A stretch of DNA of 64,000 bases, taken from positions 310,001 through 374,000 of the forward strand of contig NZ_JAEPES010000003.1 in the NCBI RefSeq assembly GCF_016634425.1. Reading direction: 5' to 3'. Position numbers and translations under genes: made by a program. This stretch comes from Lacisediminihabitans changchengi. Lineage in GTDB: Bacteria; Actinomycetota; Actinomycetes; Actinomycetales; Microbacteriaceae. Below are positions 51,674 through 61,183 of the stretch, piece by piece. The notes under the pieces were generated by a model. It saw nothing but the letters and a program-made list of their open reading frames with translations. It was not told where the DNA came from and did no database searches. The first letter of the stretch is position 1, and each line of letters opens with the position of its first letter.

Positions 51674-54600
51674 ATGGGCTGGAATAACCCGCCCATCCCC
51701 TGGTCGGAGCACGAACGGATGCTCTCCAGCCGCCGTCGCCCCGGCGGCCCCCCGGTCGGTGCAGACGGTGGAGACAGCCCCGGCTGGTCGCTCAAGCGCA
51801 ACGCCTATGTCCCCCCGCCTGCGGAAGACAGGGTCGAGAGCGCTGTCCCCTATGCCGAGCTGCACGCGCACAGCAACTTCAGCTTTCTCGACGGAGCATC
51901 GGGGCCGGAGCACCTGCTCGAGGAGGCGGTGCGGCTCGGGCTTCACTCGCTCGCCGTCACCGATCACGACGGTTTCTACGGCATCGCCCGCATGGCAGAA
52001 GCGGCGGAGGCGCACCGCGGCATCGGCACGGTCTTCGGCGCAGAGCTCTCTTTCGACCTGACCGCGCCGCAGAATGGGTCGGCAGACCCGGAGGGCAGCC
52101 ACCTCCTCGTGCTCGCCCGGCAGGAGGAGGGCTACCACCGCCTGGCCGGAGCTCTCACCTCCGCTCAACTCGCCGGGGGCGAGAAGGGGCGACCGATCTA
52201 CGATCTCGACGAACTCGCCGAGCGGGCGGAGGGGCACTGGGCGATCCTCACCGGATGCCGCAAAGGCACGGTGCGACAAGCTCTCGTCGCGGGGGGTCCG
52301 CGCGAGGCAGCCCGCGAGCTGGACCGGCTCGTCGATCGTTTTGGCCACGACAACGTGATCGTCGAGTTGCACGACCACGGCAACCCGCTCGACAGCGATC
52401 ACAACGACGTGCTGTTCTCCATGGCCCAGGAACAGCGGCTGCAGGTGATCGCCACGGGTAACGTGCACTACGCCCGGCCCGAGGAGCACCGGCTCGCCGC
52501 CGCGCTGGCCGCCGTGCGCGCCCGCAGGAGTCTCGACGACCTCGACGGCTGGCTGCCCGCATCCGGGGCCGCGCACCTGCGTTCAGGCGACGAGATGGCC
52601 CGCCGCTTCGCCCGCTACCCCGGTGTCGTCGAGCACACCGTCACCCTGGCCGACGAGCTGGGCTTCCGACTGCGCAGCGCGAAGCCCAAGTTGCCGAAAC
52701 AGAAGGTGCCGGAAGGGCACACCCCGATGACCTTTCTGCGCCAGCTGGTGTGGGAGGCCGTGCCGCGCCGCTACGGCACGATCAGCGACGAGACCCGGGT
52801 TCGTATCGAGCGCGAGCTCGAGGTGATCGAGATGAAGGATTTCCCCGGCTACTTCCTCATCGTCTGGGACATGGTTCGCCATGCCCGCGCGCTCGGAATC
52901 CTCTGCCAGGGGCGGGGGTCGGCCGCGAATTCGGTGGTCTGCTACCTGCTCGACGTGACGGCCGTCGACCCGATCAAGTACAAGCTGCCGTTCGAGCGCT
53001 TCCTCTCCTCCACCCGCGAGGAGGAGCCAGACATCGATGTCGACTTCGACTCCGAGCGGCGGGAAGAGGTCATCCAGTACATCTACGACAAGTACGGCCG
53101 ACACAATGCGGCGCAGGTGGCCAACGTCATCCAGTACCGGCCGAAGTTCGCGGTGCGCGACATGGCCAAGGCGCTCGGCGCGAGCCCCGGTCAGCAGGAT
53201 GCGTGGTCGAAGCAGGTGGAGCGGCACGGCGGGCTGGTCTCGAGCACCGACCACGACATCCCGGATGCGGTGGTCGGCCTCGCACTGGAGGTGCTCGGCA
53301 CCCCGAGGCACCTGGGCATCCACTCGGGCGGCATGGTGCTCACCGATCGCCCGGTCGGCGAGGTCTGCCCGATCGAGCATGGCCGCATGGACGGGCGCAC
53401 GGTGCTGCAGTGGGACAAAGACGACTGCGCGTTCATGGGGCTGGTCAAGTTTGACATGCTCGGCCTCGGAATCCTGAGTGCGATCCAGCACTGCTTCGAT
53501 CTGGCCCGCGATCATCTCGGCGAGCAGTGGGAGCTCGCCACCATTCCCAAGGAGGAGCAGGGCGTCTACGACCAACTCTGCCGAGCCGACTCGGTCGGTG
53601 TCTTCCAGGTGGAGAGTCGCGCGCAGATGGGCATGCTGCCGCGGATGAAGCCGCGCTGCCTGTACGACCTGGTGATCGAGATCGCGATGGTGCGGCCGGG
53701 CCCGATCCAGGGCGGTGCCGTGCACCCGTACATCCGCCGCAAGATGGGCATCGACCCGATCACCTATCTGCATCCGCTCGCCAAACCGGTGCTGGAGCGC
53801 ACGCTCGGCATCCCACTGTTTCAGGAGCAACTGATGCAGCTCGCGATGGCGCTCGGCGACCTCGACGCCGACCAGGCCGACCTGCTGCGGCGGGCGATGG
53901 GGTCCAAGCGCGGGCTGGAGAAGATCGAGTCGGTGAAGGCCGACCTGTATCGCGGCATGGCGGGCCACGGCATCACCGGGGACGACGCCGACGACGTGTA
54001 CAAACGCATCCAGTCCTTCGCCAATTTCGGCTTCGCCGAGAGCCACGCGCAGAGTTTCGGGTTGCTGGTCTATGCCAGCGCCTGGCTGCGGCTGCACTAT
54101 CCGGCGGCGTTTCTCGCCGCGCTGCTGCGGTCCCAGCCGATGGGGTTCTATTCGCCGGCGACCCTGGTGGCGGATGCCCGGCGCCACGGTGTCGAGGTGC
54201 GACGCCCCGACATCCTCCGCTCCGACTGGCGGCCCGGCATGGAGACAGCCGCGGTCATGCGTTCACCCACCGGCGACGCGGCTTGCCTCGAGCACGAGCA
54301 GCCTGTCCCCTCCGCGAACTTCGACCCGAAGGCGCACTTCGACACGGACGACCACCGCCGCGACGGAGCCTTCGTGGTGCGGCTGGGGCTGGCCGAGGTC
54401 ACCGGCATCGGCGAGAAGCTCGCGAAGCGCATCGTCGCCGATCGCGAGAAGCACGGCGACTTCGCCGACATGGCCGACCTGGTACGCCGGGTCGACCTCA
54501 CGACTACCCAGCTCGAGTCTCTCGCCGCCGCCGGTGCCTTCGAGTCCTTCGGTCTCGGCATGCGCGAGGCGCTCTGGGCAGCCGGCGACGCCGCCCAGAA

Positions 54601-55075
54601 TCGGTCGGAATACCTCGAGCACAGCACGGTGAGCGTGCAGCCGCCGCTGTTCTCGACGCCGAGCGGCATGGAGGTACTGTCGGCGGATCTCTGGGCGACC
54701 GGCATCTCGCCTGCAGACCACCCGGTGCACTACGTCCGTTCGGCACTGACCGATCGTGGGGTGCACAGCGCGGCAGACCTCCGCACGACCGAGTCCGGCC
54801 GGCGCATCGAGGTGGGCGGGGTGGTCACCCATCGGCAGCGACCGGCGACCGCGAGTGGCATCACCTTCATGAACCTCGAGGATGAGACCGGCCTGGTCAA
54901 CGTCATCTGCAGCGTCGGCGTGTGGAACCGCTATCGGCGGGTGGCTCGGGATGCGCCGGCCATTATCGTGCGCGGCATCCTGGAACGCTCCCCGGAGGGC
55001 GTGACCAACCTGCTCGCCGATCGGCTGGAGGCGCTGCCCATCACCCAGCGCACGGCCTCCCGCGACTTCCGCTGA
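51674..55075 (+). CDS. dnaE2: Error-prone DNA polymerase DnaE2 (ImuC)
   Basis: 1133 residues from ATG 51674, with GGAGAG 8 nt upstream (GTG 51659 would add five residues). The PHP domain begins AELHAHSNFSFLDGASGPEH. The C-family polymerase core has DFPGYFLIVWDMV, GRGSAANS and the catalytic EEPDIDVDFDSERREEVI. A helix-hairpin-helix (VTGIGEKLAKRIV) and an OB domain near the C-terminus (ITFMNLEDETGLVNVI) follow. It is the mutagenic polymerase of the SOS cassette and lies in one operon with imuA' and imuB. Confidence 0.96.
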   Translation: MGWNNPPIPWSEHERMLSSRRRPGGPPVGADGGDSPGWSLKRNAYVPPPAEDRVESAVPYAELHAHSNFSFLDGASGPEHLLEEAVRLGLHSLAVTDHDGFYGIARMAEAAEAHRGIGTVFGAELSFDLTAPQNGSADPEGSHLLVLARQEEGYHRLAGALTSAQLAGGEKGRPIYDLDELAERAEGHWAILTGCRKGTVRQALVAGGPREAARELDRLVDRFGHDNVIVELHDHGNPLDSDHNDVLFSMAQEQRLQVIATGNVHYARPEEHRLAAALAAVRARRSLDDLDGWLPASGAAHLRSGDEMARRFARYPGVVEHTVTLADELGFRLRSAKPKLPKQKVPEGHTPMTFLRQLVWEAVPRRYGTISDETRVRIERELEVIEMKDFPGYFLIVWDMVRHARALGILCQGRGSAANSVVCYLLDVTAVDPIKYKLPFERFLSSTREEEPDIDVDFDSERREEVIQYIYDKYGRHNAAQVANVIQYRPKFAVRDMAKALGASPGQQDAWSKQVERHGGLVSSTDHDIPDAVVGLALEVLGTPRHLGIHSGGMVLTDRPVGEVCPIEHGRMDGRTVLQWDKDDCAFMGLVKFDMLGLGILSAIQHCFDLARDHLGEQWELATIPKEEQGVYDQLCRADSVGVFQVESRAQMGMLPRMKPRCLYDLVIEIAMVRPGPIQGGAVHPYIRRKMGIDPITYLHPLAKPVLERTLGIPLFQEQLMQLAMALGDLDADQADLLRRAMGSKRGLEKIESVKADLYRGMAGHGITGDDADDVYKRIQSFANFGFAESHAQSFGLLVYASAWLRLHYPAAFLAALLRSQPMGFYSPATLVADARRHGVEVRRPDILRSDWRPGMETAAVMRSPTGDAACLEHEQPVPSANFDPKAHFDTDDHRRDGAFVVRLGLAEVTGIGEKLAKRIVADREKHGDFADMADLVRRVDLTTTQLESLAAAGAFESFGLGMREALWAAGDAAQNRSEYLEHSTVSVQPPLFSTPSGMEVLSADLWATGISPADHPVHYVRSALTDRGVHSAADLRTTESGRRIEVGGVVTHRQRPATASGITFMNLEDETGLVNVICSVGVWNRYRRVARDAPAIIVRGILERSPEGVTNLLADRLEALPITQRTASRDFR

Positions 55076-55148
55076 GCGTCGCGCTCTCTGATGGCGATAG
55101 CTCATTGATGGCGATCCAGTACCGTGATCGCTGAACCCAGGAGGAACC

Positions 55149-55790
55149 ATGACCGTGCGCGTCGATCTCAACATCTCCCTCGACGGCTTCGCCACCACCA
55201 CCGACCAGACGCCGGAGAACCCCTTCGGTGAGGACTGGTCGAGGCTGGTGCACACCTACGTCTCCACCCGCACCTTCCGCGAACGGGTGTTGCACGACAC
55301 CAGCGGCACGGGCACCACCGGGATCAATGACGACTACGCCCAGGCCTACTTCGCCGAGCTCGGCGCCGAGATCATGGGGGCGGGGATGTTCGGGCTCCAC
55401 GACCACCAGGACGACCCGGACTGGCGCGGCTGGTGGGGCAAGGAGCCGCCATTTCGAGTGCCGGTATTCGTGCTCACGCACACCCCGAGACCGACCATCG
55501 AATTCGACAACGGCACCACCTTCACCTTCATCGACGCAGCCCCGGAGGAGGCGCTGGCCACCGCTATCGCGGCGGCAGGCGGACGCGACGTGCGCGTCGG
55601 TGGTGGGCCGACCACGGTGAAGCAATTCCTCCGTGCCGGGCTCGTCGATCAACTGCACGTCGCGATCGTTCCGATCCTGCTGGGGCGTGGCATCCGGCTC
55701 TGGGATGACCTGCGCGGCCTCGAGAGCGGCTATACCATCTCGTCCGAAGCGGCCGAGAGCGGAGTCATCCACCTCACCCTGCGGCGCTGA
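55149..55790 (+). CDS. RibD C-terminal/dihydrofolate reductase-like protein
   Basis: 213 residues with an excellent ribosome site (AGGAGGAACC). It starts VRVDLNISLDGFA and has VRVGGGPTTVKQFLRAGLVDQLHVA and PILLGRGIRLWDDL, the NADPH-binding half of the RibD_C/DHFR-like family. Stand-alone members reduce unknown substrates and rarely replace true folate reductase. It is 73 bp after dnaE2 and converges on the glycosidase gene. Confidence 0.85.
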   Translation: MTVRVDLNISLDGFATTTDQTPENPFGEDWSRLVHTYVSTRTFRERVLHDTSGTGTTGINDDYAQAYFAELGAEIMGAGMFGLHDHQDDPDWRGWWGKEPPFRVPVFVLTHTPRPTIEFDNGTTFTFIDAAPEEALATAIAAAGGRDVRVGGGPTTVKQFLRAGLVDQLHVAIVPILLGRGIRLWDDLRGLESGYTISSEAAESGVIHLTLRR

Positions 55791-55807
55791 GTGCCCAGCG
55801 GCGCGAA

Positions 55808-56905
55808 TCAATTCGCGAGGGCCGCTCGATTCCTCACCAGATCGAGCGCATAGGACTGATACCACTTGCCCGCGGCTGGTCCCCCGTTGCAGGTTCCGTC
55901 GCTCGCCCCCGGCGTCTTCACCCAGAGCAGCGCGTCGAGGCTACCGCCGGCGGTCGAGACGCTTGGATTCTGCCCCAGGGCCGCCCCGGTCGGATTGCAC
56001 CAGGTACCCTTCCAGCCCGCCCCGTTGCGCGACACGTCGATCACATAATGCTTGGTCCCGCCGAGCAGGCCCACGATCTTCTCGGCGTATGGCTGCTCCT
56101 CACTCACCCGTCGAAAGTTGGAGACATTGGTGAAGAAGCCCCTGGCGTACTGCACACCGGCCTGGGTTAGTCGATCGGCCATCACCTGCGGCTGCACCCA
56201 GTTGCTGTTTCCGCCGTCGAGGTACACCGCCACGCCGGCCTGGGCGTAGTACTGCACCACCGTGGAGATCAGGCCGAGGCGACGATCGACGATCGATCCA
56301 CACCGCGCGGTGCCGAGCATCGCAATCGAATCTGGCTCCATCAACACGACGGCAGGATGTCCGCGAAGTGAGTCCGCCACCGTGCGATTGAACGCGACAT
56401 AGTCCGCATCGCTGTACCCGCCGGCCGAGTACCCGCCGCAATCACGGTCGGGGATGGCGTAGATCACGAACACGGGAGTGTCGTGCGCCTGCGCCGAGGC
56501 GCTCATCATCGCGGTGAGCTTCGATGTCAACAGGTCACTGCTCCACCAGTCGCCCAACCAGGTGGCGATGGGCTGCGACGAGATCTGACCGAGGGTGTCC
56601 GCGTCTGCTGAGGCACCGGCGGTGCGCAGTTTCGCGACCTCGGTGACGGGCAACGAGGCGGGATTGAGCCAGACGCCGCCCGGATACAGGTCGGATGCAC
56701 TCGCGCTATCCGGCCATCCGTTCGCCGGAGTGGAGGCGAGGTTCGACGCGCTCGGCGAGGGTGTGGCCGTCACCGTCGTTGTCGGTCCGACCACGGCGCG
56801 CTCGGTGTGAGGCGCGATCGAGGAGACAAATCCTGCTCCGACGATCACGCTGCCGAGAATCCCCGATGACAGCAGAATACGAGCGAACGTGCTGTGAGGC
56901 AGCAT
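55808..56905 (-). CDS. Secreted glycoside hydrolase family 6 (cellulase type)
   Basis: 365 residues from ATG 56905. A longer frame to 57055 only adds a charged, unconserved segment. A signal segment (ARILLSSGILGSVIVGAGFV) is followed by a Thr/Ser/Pro linker. GH6 motifs are YAIPDRDCGGYSAGG, VLMEPDSIA, VYLDGGNSNWV, VIDVSRNGAG, and LLWVKTPGASDGTCNGGP. The Asp residues in the first two are the expected catalytic pair. No cellulose-binding module is present. It would cut beta-1,4-glucan outside the cell. The 197-bp gap upstream shows no gene. Confidence 0.93.
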   Translation of the reverse strand: MLPHSTFARILLSSGILGSVIVGAGFVSSIAPHTERAVVGPTTTVTATPSPSASNLASTPANGWPDSASASDLYPGGVWLNPASLPVTEVAKLRTAGASADADTLGQISSQPIATWLGDWWSSDLLTSKLTAMMSASAQAHDTPVFVIYAIPDRDCGGYSAGGYSDADYVAFNRTVADSLRGHPAVVLMEPDSIAMLGTARCGSIVDRRLGLISTVVQYYAQAGVAVYLDGGNSNWVQPQVMADRLTQAGVQYARGFFTNVSNFRRVSEEQPYAEKIVGLLGGTKHYVIDVSRNGAGWKGTWCNPTGAALGQNPSVSTAGGSLDALLWVKTPGASDGTCNGGPAAGKWYQSYALDLVRNRAALAN

Positions 56906-57102
56906 GGTGGTGAGCTTTCGACGACGGGTCGTCGGCGCCCCCGATGTCACCGGACGATCCCGCTTTCCAGTGTTCGTGTTACTCGCCCCCGCCCGCGACC
57001 CGCGTTCGCGGGGGCTGTCCACCCCAGTTAGAGTGTCGTGTGCTCCCCGCGGCACCGACCGACATCTCCGTCGAAATCAGCCTAGCGGGCGACGGCCACG
57101 CC

Positions 57103-58968
57103 TCAGCTGCGCAGGTTCTTTCGCAGGATGTCGATGCGCGCCTGGAGCTGGGTAACACTGGCCTGCGCGACCGCCGGGCCACCGGTCATCCGCCGCAGCT
57201 CCGCGTGGATGATGCCGTGCGGCTCCCCGGTCGACTTGGCCCGCATGCCCACCAGGCTGTTGAGCAGGCTGCGCTGTTCTTTGAGGTTGCGATACAGCGG
57301 TGGCGGGTCGTCAGACTCCACGCCGGATGCCTCCGAGCGCTTCTGCCTGTCGTCGATCCGCTTGGACTGCCGCGACTGGTGATGACGCAGCAGCTCCGCC
57401 ACCTGGTCGGGTTCGAGAAGCCCGGGGATACCGATGAAATCGAGCTCCTCGAGGCTGCCGGTCGCCGCGCCGGTGCCGAACTCGTCGCCGTCGAACAGCA
57501 CCCGGTCGAAGGCTGCTTCCGACTCCAGGGGTGTGAAGTCGAACAGCAGCGCATCGGCCGAGGCGCCCTCGACGCGATTCGCGGCATCGAGATCGTCGTC
57601 GTCGAGCAGGATCTCCTCGAGCCCCTCACCCGGCTCGCGATCGAGCGCGTGGTCGCGCTGCAACTCGAGGGTCTGCGCCAGCGCGGTCAGCGTCGGCACG
57701 CTGGGCAGGAAGATCGATGCCGTTTCCCCGCGACGTCGGGTACGCACGAAACGTCCGATCGCCTGAGCGAAGAACAGCGGTGTCGACGCCGAGGTCGCGT
57801 ACACCCCGACGGCCAGTCGTGGCACGTCGACCCCTTCGGAGACCATGCGCACGGCGACCATCCAGCGCGAATCCCCCGACGAGAATTTCGCGATCCGGTC
57901 GCTCGCCCCGGCGTCGTCGGAGAGTACGACGGTGGGCTCCTGCCCGGTGATCTTCTCCAGGATGTCCGCGTAGGCGTGAGCGCTGAAATGGTCGGTCGCG
58001 ATCACCAGTCCGCCGGCGTCGGGAATCCCCTGCCGCACCGAGGTGAGGCGCCGGTTGGCTGCCTTCAGCACCGCGGGTATCCACTCGCCCTCCGGGTCGA
58101 GCGCGGTGCGCCAGGCTTGCGCGGTGATGTCCTTGGTGTCGCCCTGCCCGAGCTGAGCCTCCATCTCGTCACCGGTCCGGGTACGCCAGCGCATCTTTCC
58201 CGCGTAGGCGAGGAAGATGACCGGGCGCACGACACCGTCGGCGAGGGCACGGCCGTATCCGTAGGAGTAGTCCGCCTGCGAGGTACGGATGCCGTGCTCA
58301 TCCGGGTAGTAGGTGACGAACGGGATCGGCGCGGTGTCGGATCGGAACGGCGTACCGGTGAGCGAGAGACGCCGCGTAGCCGGCCCGAAGGCCTCACGGA
58401 TCGCATCGCCCCAGCTGAGTGCGTCTCCACCGTGGTGCACCTCGTCGAGGATGACGAGAGTGCGCCCGCCCTCGGTCATCGTGCGGTGAAGCGCGGGCCG
58501 CATGGCGACCTGCGCATAGGTGACGGCCACCCCGTGAAAGTGTTTGCCCGCCCAGCCGTGGGCGTTCTTGAACATCGGGTCGAGCCGCAGGCTCACCTTG
58601 TGTGCGGCGTCGGCCCACTGGCGTTTGAGATGCTCGGTAGGGGCGACGACGGTGACCCGGTCGATCTTGCGTTGGGCGATCAGCTCGGTCGCGAGGCGGA
58701 GCGCGAAGGTGGTCTTTCCTGCGCCCGGCGTCGCCGCCACGAGGTAGTCCTTTGGCTCCGTCTTCCAGTAGGTGTCGAGAGCCTCTTCCTGCCAGGCTCG
58801 CAGCTTGCCAGCGGTGCCTCGTGCCGCGCGTTCCGGGAAGGCGGGCGACAGATGCTCGGCCGCGGCGCGGGCGACGGGAGGGCCGCTGTGCTGAATCTCA
58901 GCACCGGGGTGAAGCTCACCCGGGGGTGTGTTCGAACTCGTCGGGTCCGAATACAGGGGCGTGCTCAT
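57103..58968 (-). CDS. DEAD/DEAH-box superfamily 2 helicase
   Basis: 621 residues. Motif I is AATPGAGKTTFALRLA, motif II LDEVHHGGDALSW, and motif III LTGTPFRSD. The second lobe has SEGVDVPRLAVGVYAT and QAIGRFVRTRRRGETA. The type is that of UvsW/XPB-like and restriction-type translocases in actinobacteria. A C-terminal helical tail of about 150 residues is unassigned. No methylase or nuclease neighbour is present, so a repair or recombination role is likelier than restriction. TAGGGT 9 nt before the ATG is a possible -10. Confidence 0.9.
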   Translation of the reverse strand: MSTPLYSDPTSSNTPPGELHPGAEIQHSGPPVARAAAEHLSPAFPERAARGTAGKLRAWQEEALDTYWKTEPKDYLVAATPGAGKTTFALRLATELIAQRKIDRVTVVAPTEHLKRQWADAAHKVSLRLDPMFKNAHGWAGKHFHGVAVTYAQVAMRPALHRTMTEGGRTLVILDEVHHGGDALSWGDAIREAFGPATRRLSLTGTPFRSDTAPIPFVTYYPDEHGIRTSQADYSYGYGRALADGVVRPVIFLAYAGKMRWRTRTGDEMEAQLGQGDTKDITAQAWRTALDPEGEWIPAVLKAANRRLTSVRQGIPDAGGLVIATDHFSAHAYADILEKITGQEPTVVLSDDAGASDRIAKFSSGDSRWMVAVRMVSEGVDVPRLAVGVYATSASTPLFFAQAIGRFVRTRRRGETASIFLPSVPTLTALAQTLELQRDHALDREPGEGLEEILLDDDDLDAANRVEGASADALLFDFTPLESEAAFDRVLFDGDEFGTGAATGSLEELDFIGIPGLLEPDQVAELLRHHQSRQSKRIDDRQKRSEASGVESDDPPPLYRNLKEQRSLLNSLVGMRAKSTGEPHGIIHAELRRMTGGPAVAQASVTQLQARIDILRKNLRS

Positions 58969-59054
58969 AGGAGAAAAACCCTACCTTGGGTGACTGACAC
59001 CGCCGGACGCCGACCCGGTTGGCGCGGGCCTCGACGAAGGAGCATGCTTGATTC

Positions 59055-59840
59055 ATGAGCCAGAAGCACCCGTGGTCCCGGTACGTCGCCATCGGCGATT
59101 CCTTCACCGAAGGCATCGGGGACCCTGAGCCGCAGAGCCCCGGTGGATACCGCGGCTGGGCCGATCGGGTCGCCGAGGTTCTGAGCGACCAGAATGACGA
59201 CTTCTCCTATGCCAATCTGGCCGTCCGGGGTCGGCTCCTACAGCAGATTCTCGATGAGCAGGTAGGTGCCGCGCTCGAGCTGCGCCCCGACCTGATCACC
59301 ATCTCCGCCGGCGGCAACGACATCATCCGGCCCAACACCGACCCCGACGAGGTGGCCAGCCGGTTGGAGAGCGGGATCGAGAAGCTCCGCTTGAACGGGG
59401 CGACGGTGGTCCTGTTCACCGGCCCCGACATCGGCATGACCCCGGTGATGCGGCGCATCCGGGGCAAGGTCGCCATCTACAACGAGAATCTCCGCGCGAT
59501 CGCCCTGCGCCATGATCTCGTGGTGGCCGACATGTGGGCACTCCGAGAGCTCAAAGACACGCGGATGTGGGCGCCCGACCGCCTGCACTTCTCACCGATC
59601 GGCCACAACACCATCGCTCGCATGGTGCTGGACTCACTCAACGTGAAGAACGACCTGGAGCCGTACAAGCCGGAACCGCTGCCGAAGGTACGGTGGCGCC
59701 AGGCGCGCACGGAAGACATGGGCTGGGCGCGCGAGTACCTGGTGCCGTGGGTCATCCGGCGCATCCGTCACCAGTCTTCCGGCGACGGCATCAGCGCCAA
59801 GCGCCCGCTCGTGGCGCCGTACCGCAACACCTCGCTGTAG
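59055..59840 (+). CDS. SGNH/GDSL-family hydrolase
   Basis: 261 residues with intact catalytic blocks: AIGDSFTEGIGDP (Ser), NLAVRGRLLQQI (Gly), SAGGNDIIRP (Asn) and APDRLHFSPIGHN (Asp-His). There is no signal peptide, so it is probably a cytoplasmic esterase or lysophospholipase-type enzyme. CATGCT six nt before the ATG resembles the leaderless -10 pattern weakly. It contrasts with the degenerate SGNH-GAF protein at 40.5 kb. A strong terminator follows. Confidence 0.9.
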   Translation: MSQKHPWSRYVAIGDSFTEGIGDPEPQSPGGYRGWADRVAEVLSDQNDDFSYANLAVRGRLLQQILDEQVGAALELRPDLITISAGGNDIIRPNTDPDEVASRLESGIEKLRLNGATVVLFTGPDIGMTPVMRRIRGKVAIYNENLRAIALRHDLVVADMWALRELKDTRMWAPDRLHFSPIGHNTIARMVLDSLNVKNDLEPYKPEPLPKVRWRQARTEDMGWAREYLVPWVIRRIRHQSSGDGISAKRPLVAPYRNTSL

Positions 59841-59875
59841 CCGGGGTGCGATAACCACGGTGCTGTAGGCACGAA

Positions 59876-59908
59876 GAAACCCCGGACCGCTCTGCGATCC
59901 GGGGTTTC
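59876..59908. terminator. Bidirectional intrinsic terminator
   Basis: GAAACCCCGGA and TCCGGGGTTTC form a perfect 11-bp stem around an 11-nt loop between the convergent SGNH and desaturase genes. The A/T ends of the stem supply short U runs in both directions. Confidence 0.85.
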
Positions 59909-59929
59909 GTTGTCGTGAACGTCTGCGGC

Positions 59930-61048
59930 TTAGCGGCCGAACTGCATCGCTGCCGGGCAGTCGAACGGACGGTTCGCCGAGAGGCCCACCTGGTTGAGGT
60001 AGCGCGTCACGATGCCGTAGGACTCGGTCAGCGTGGTCTCGGTGTACAGGATCTTGTGCGTGGCGCAGTACTCCTTGACGATCTCCTGCGCGCGGGCGAG
60101 GTGCGGGCGAGGCATGTTCGGAAACAGGTGGTGCTCGATCTGATAATTGAGCCCGCCCATGTAGCTGTCCATCAGCCAGTTGCCCTTGATGTTGCGGGAG
60201 GTGAGCACCTGGCGGCGCAGGAAGTCGACCTTGCTGTCGTGCGGCAGGATCGGCATTCCGGTGTGGTTCGGGGCGAACGAGGCCCCCATGTACACACCGA
60301 ACACCGCGAGCTGCACACCGACGAAGGCGAACGCCATGCCGAGCGGCAGGCAGAGGAACACCACCGCAAGGTAGGCACCAATGCGCGTAGTGAGCATCGT
60401 GATCTCGAGCCAGCGCTTGTCGACCTTGCCCTTGCCGAACACGGTCATAAACCCGTGGCGGTGGAGGTTGACACCCTCGAGAACGAGCACGGGAAAGAAG
60501 AAGTAGCCCTGCTTGCGGGTGAACCAGGCGTAGATGCCGGTGGCCTTGGCCGCGTCGACCTCCTGGAAGGAGATGAAGTCACGCTCGATATCGGTGTCTT
60601 TGCCGATGACGTTGGGGTTCGAGTGGTGACGGCTGTGCTTGGTCATCCACCAGGAGTAGCTGATGCCGACGAACAGGTTCGCGAGCGTGCGCCCGACGAG
60701 GTCGTTGAGCTTGCCCGAGGTGAAGACCTGGCGGTGCGAGGCCTCATGGGCGAGGAAGGCGAACTGGGTGAGAATGATGCCGAGAACGCCGGCGATGAGC
60801 AGCTGGAACCAGCTGTCGCCGAGCAGAATGAAACCGGCAACTGCTCCGCCGAGGGCGAGCATCATGATGCCGAAGATCATCCCGTAGAACGATGTTCGGC
60901 GGTTGAGGAGTCCGGCGTCGCGCACTGTGCGCAGAAGAGCCGAATACTCCGTCGTGGGATTGGCGCGAGCGCCGCCCGGACGGGTCTTCGTAAAGGTGAC
61001 CACGGGGGCGGTGATGGTTGTCGTCGCGGTGGCGAGAGAATCAGACAC
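59930..61048 (-). CDS. Membrane fatty acid desaturase
   Basis: 372 residues from GTG 61048, with CGAGG just upstream. The longer frame to 61156 reads through the leader hairpin and is rejected. Histidine boxes are HEASH, HSRHH and QIEHH (in YQIEHHLFPNMPRPHL), the last being typical of front-end and linoleoyl-CoA-type desaturases. Four membrane segments are visible. It introduces cis double bonds into acyl chains, which keeps membranes fluid in the cold. A candidate -10 TAGGGT (61127-61122) would give a leader of about 65 nt containing a hairpin with a U tract. Confidence 0.92.
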   Translation of the reverse strand: MSDSLATATTTITAPVVTFTKTRPGGARANPTTEYSALLRTVRDAGLLNRRTSFYGMIFGIMMLALGGAVAGFILLGDSWFQLLIAGVLGIILTQFAFLAHEASHRQVFTSGKLNDLVGRTLANLFVGISYSWWMTKHSRHHSNPNVIGKDTDIERDFISFQEVDAAKATGIYAWFTRKQGYFFFPVLVLEGVNLHRHGFMTVFGKGKVDKRWLEITMLTTRIGAYLAVVFLCLPLGMAFAFVGVQLAVFGVYMGASFAPNHTGMPILPHDSKVDFLRRQVLTSRNIKGNWLMDSYMGGLNYQIEHHLFPNMPRPHLARAQEIVKEYCATHKILYTETTLTESYGIVTRYLNQVGLSANRPFDCPAAMQFGR

Positions 61049-61086
61049 AGAACCTCGATTCGGGGATGACTTCCCAGTCGGGGTAG

Positions 61087-61106
61087 AAAAAGGAGCGAAA
61101 TGCTCC
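61087..61106 (-). terminator. Hairpin with U tract in the gap before the desaturase gene
   Basis: On the minus strand GGAGC-ATTTC-GCTCC is followed by TTTTT. It is either the terminator of the upstream carboxypeptidase operon or, since a TAGGGT -10 lies upstream of it, an attenuator in the desaturase leader. Confidence 0.55.
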
Positions 61107-61183
61107 GTTACAGATGACCCCACCCTAAGGGCACATACTGTGAGAGCTATGCACATATTCCCGAAGGAGAATGAGTGTCGCGC

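Noticed and set aside
55802..55817. Terminator between the reductase and glycosidase genes
   Set aside because: CGCGAAT/ATTCGCG has only a 2-nt loop and lies in the last codons of the glycosidase gene, so it cannot be a normal hairpin.
57103..58968. Restriction-modification or phage-defence helicase
   Set aside because: No methylase, nuclease or specificity subunit lies nearby and the genes around it are unrelated metabolic and wall genes.
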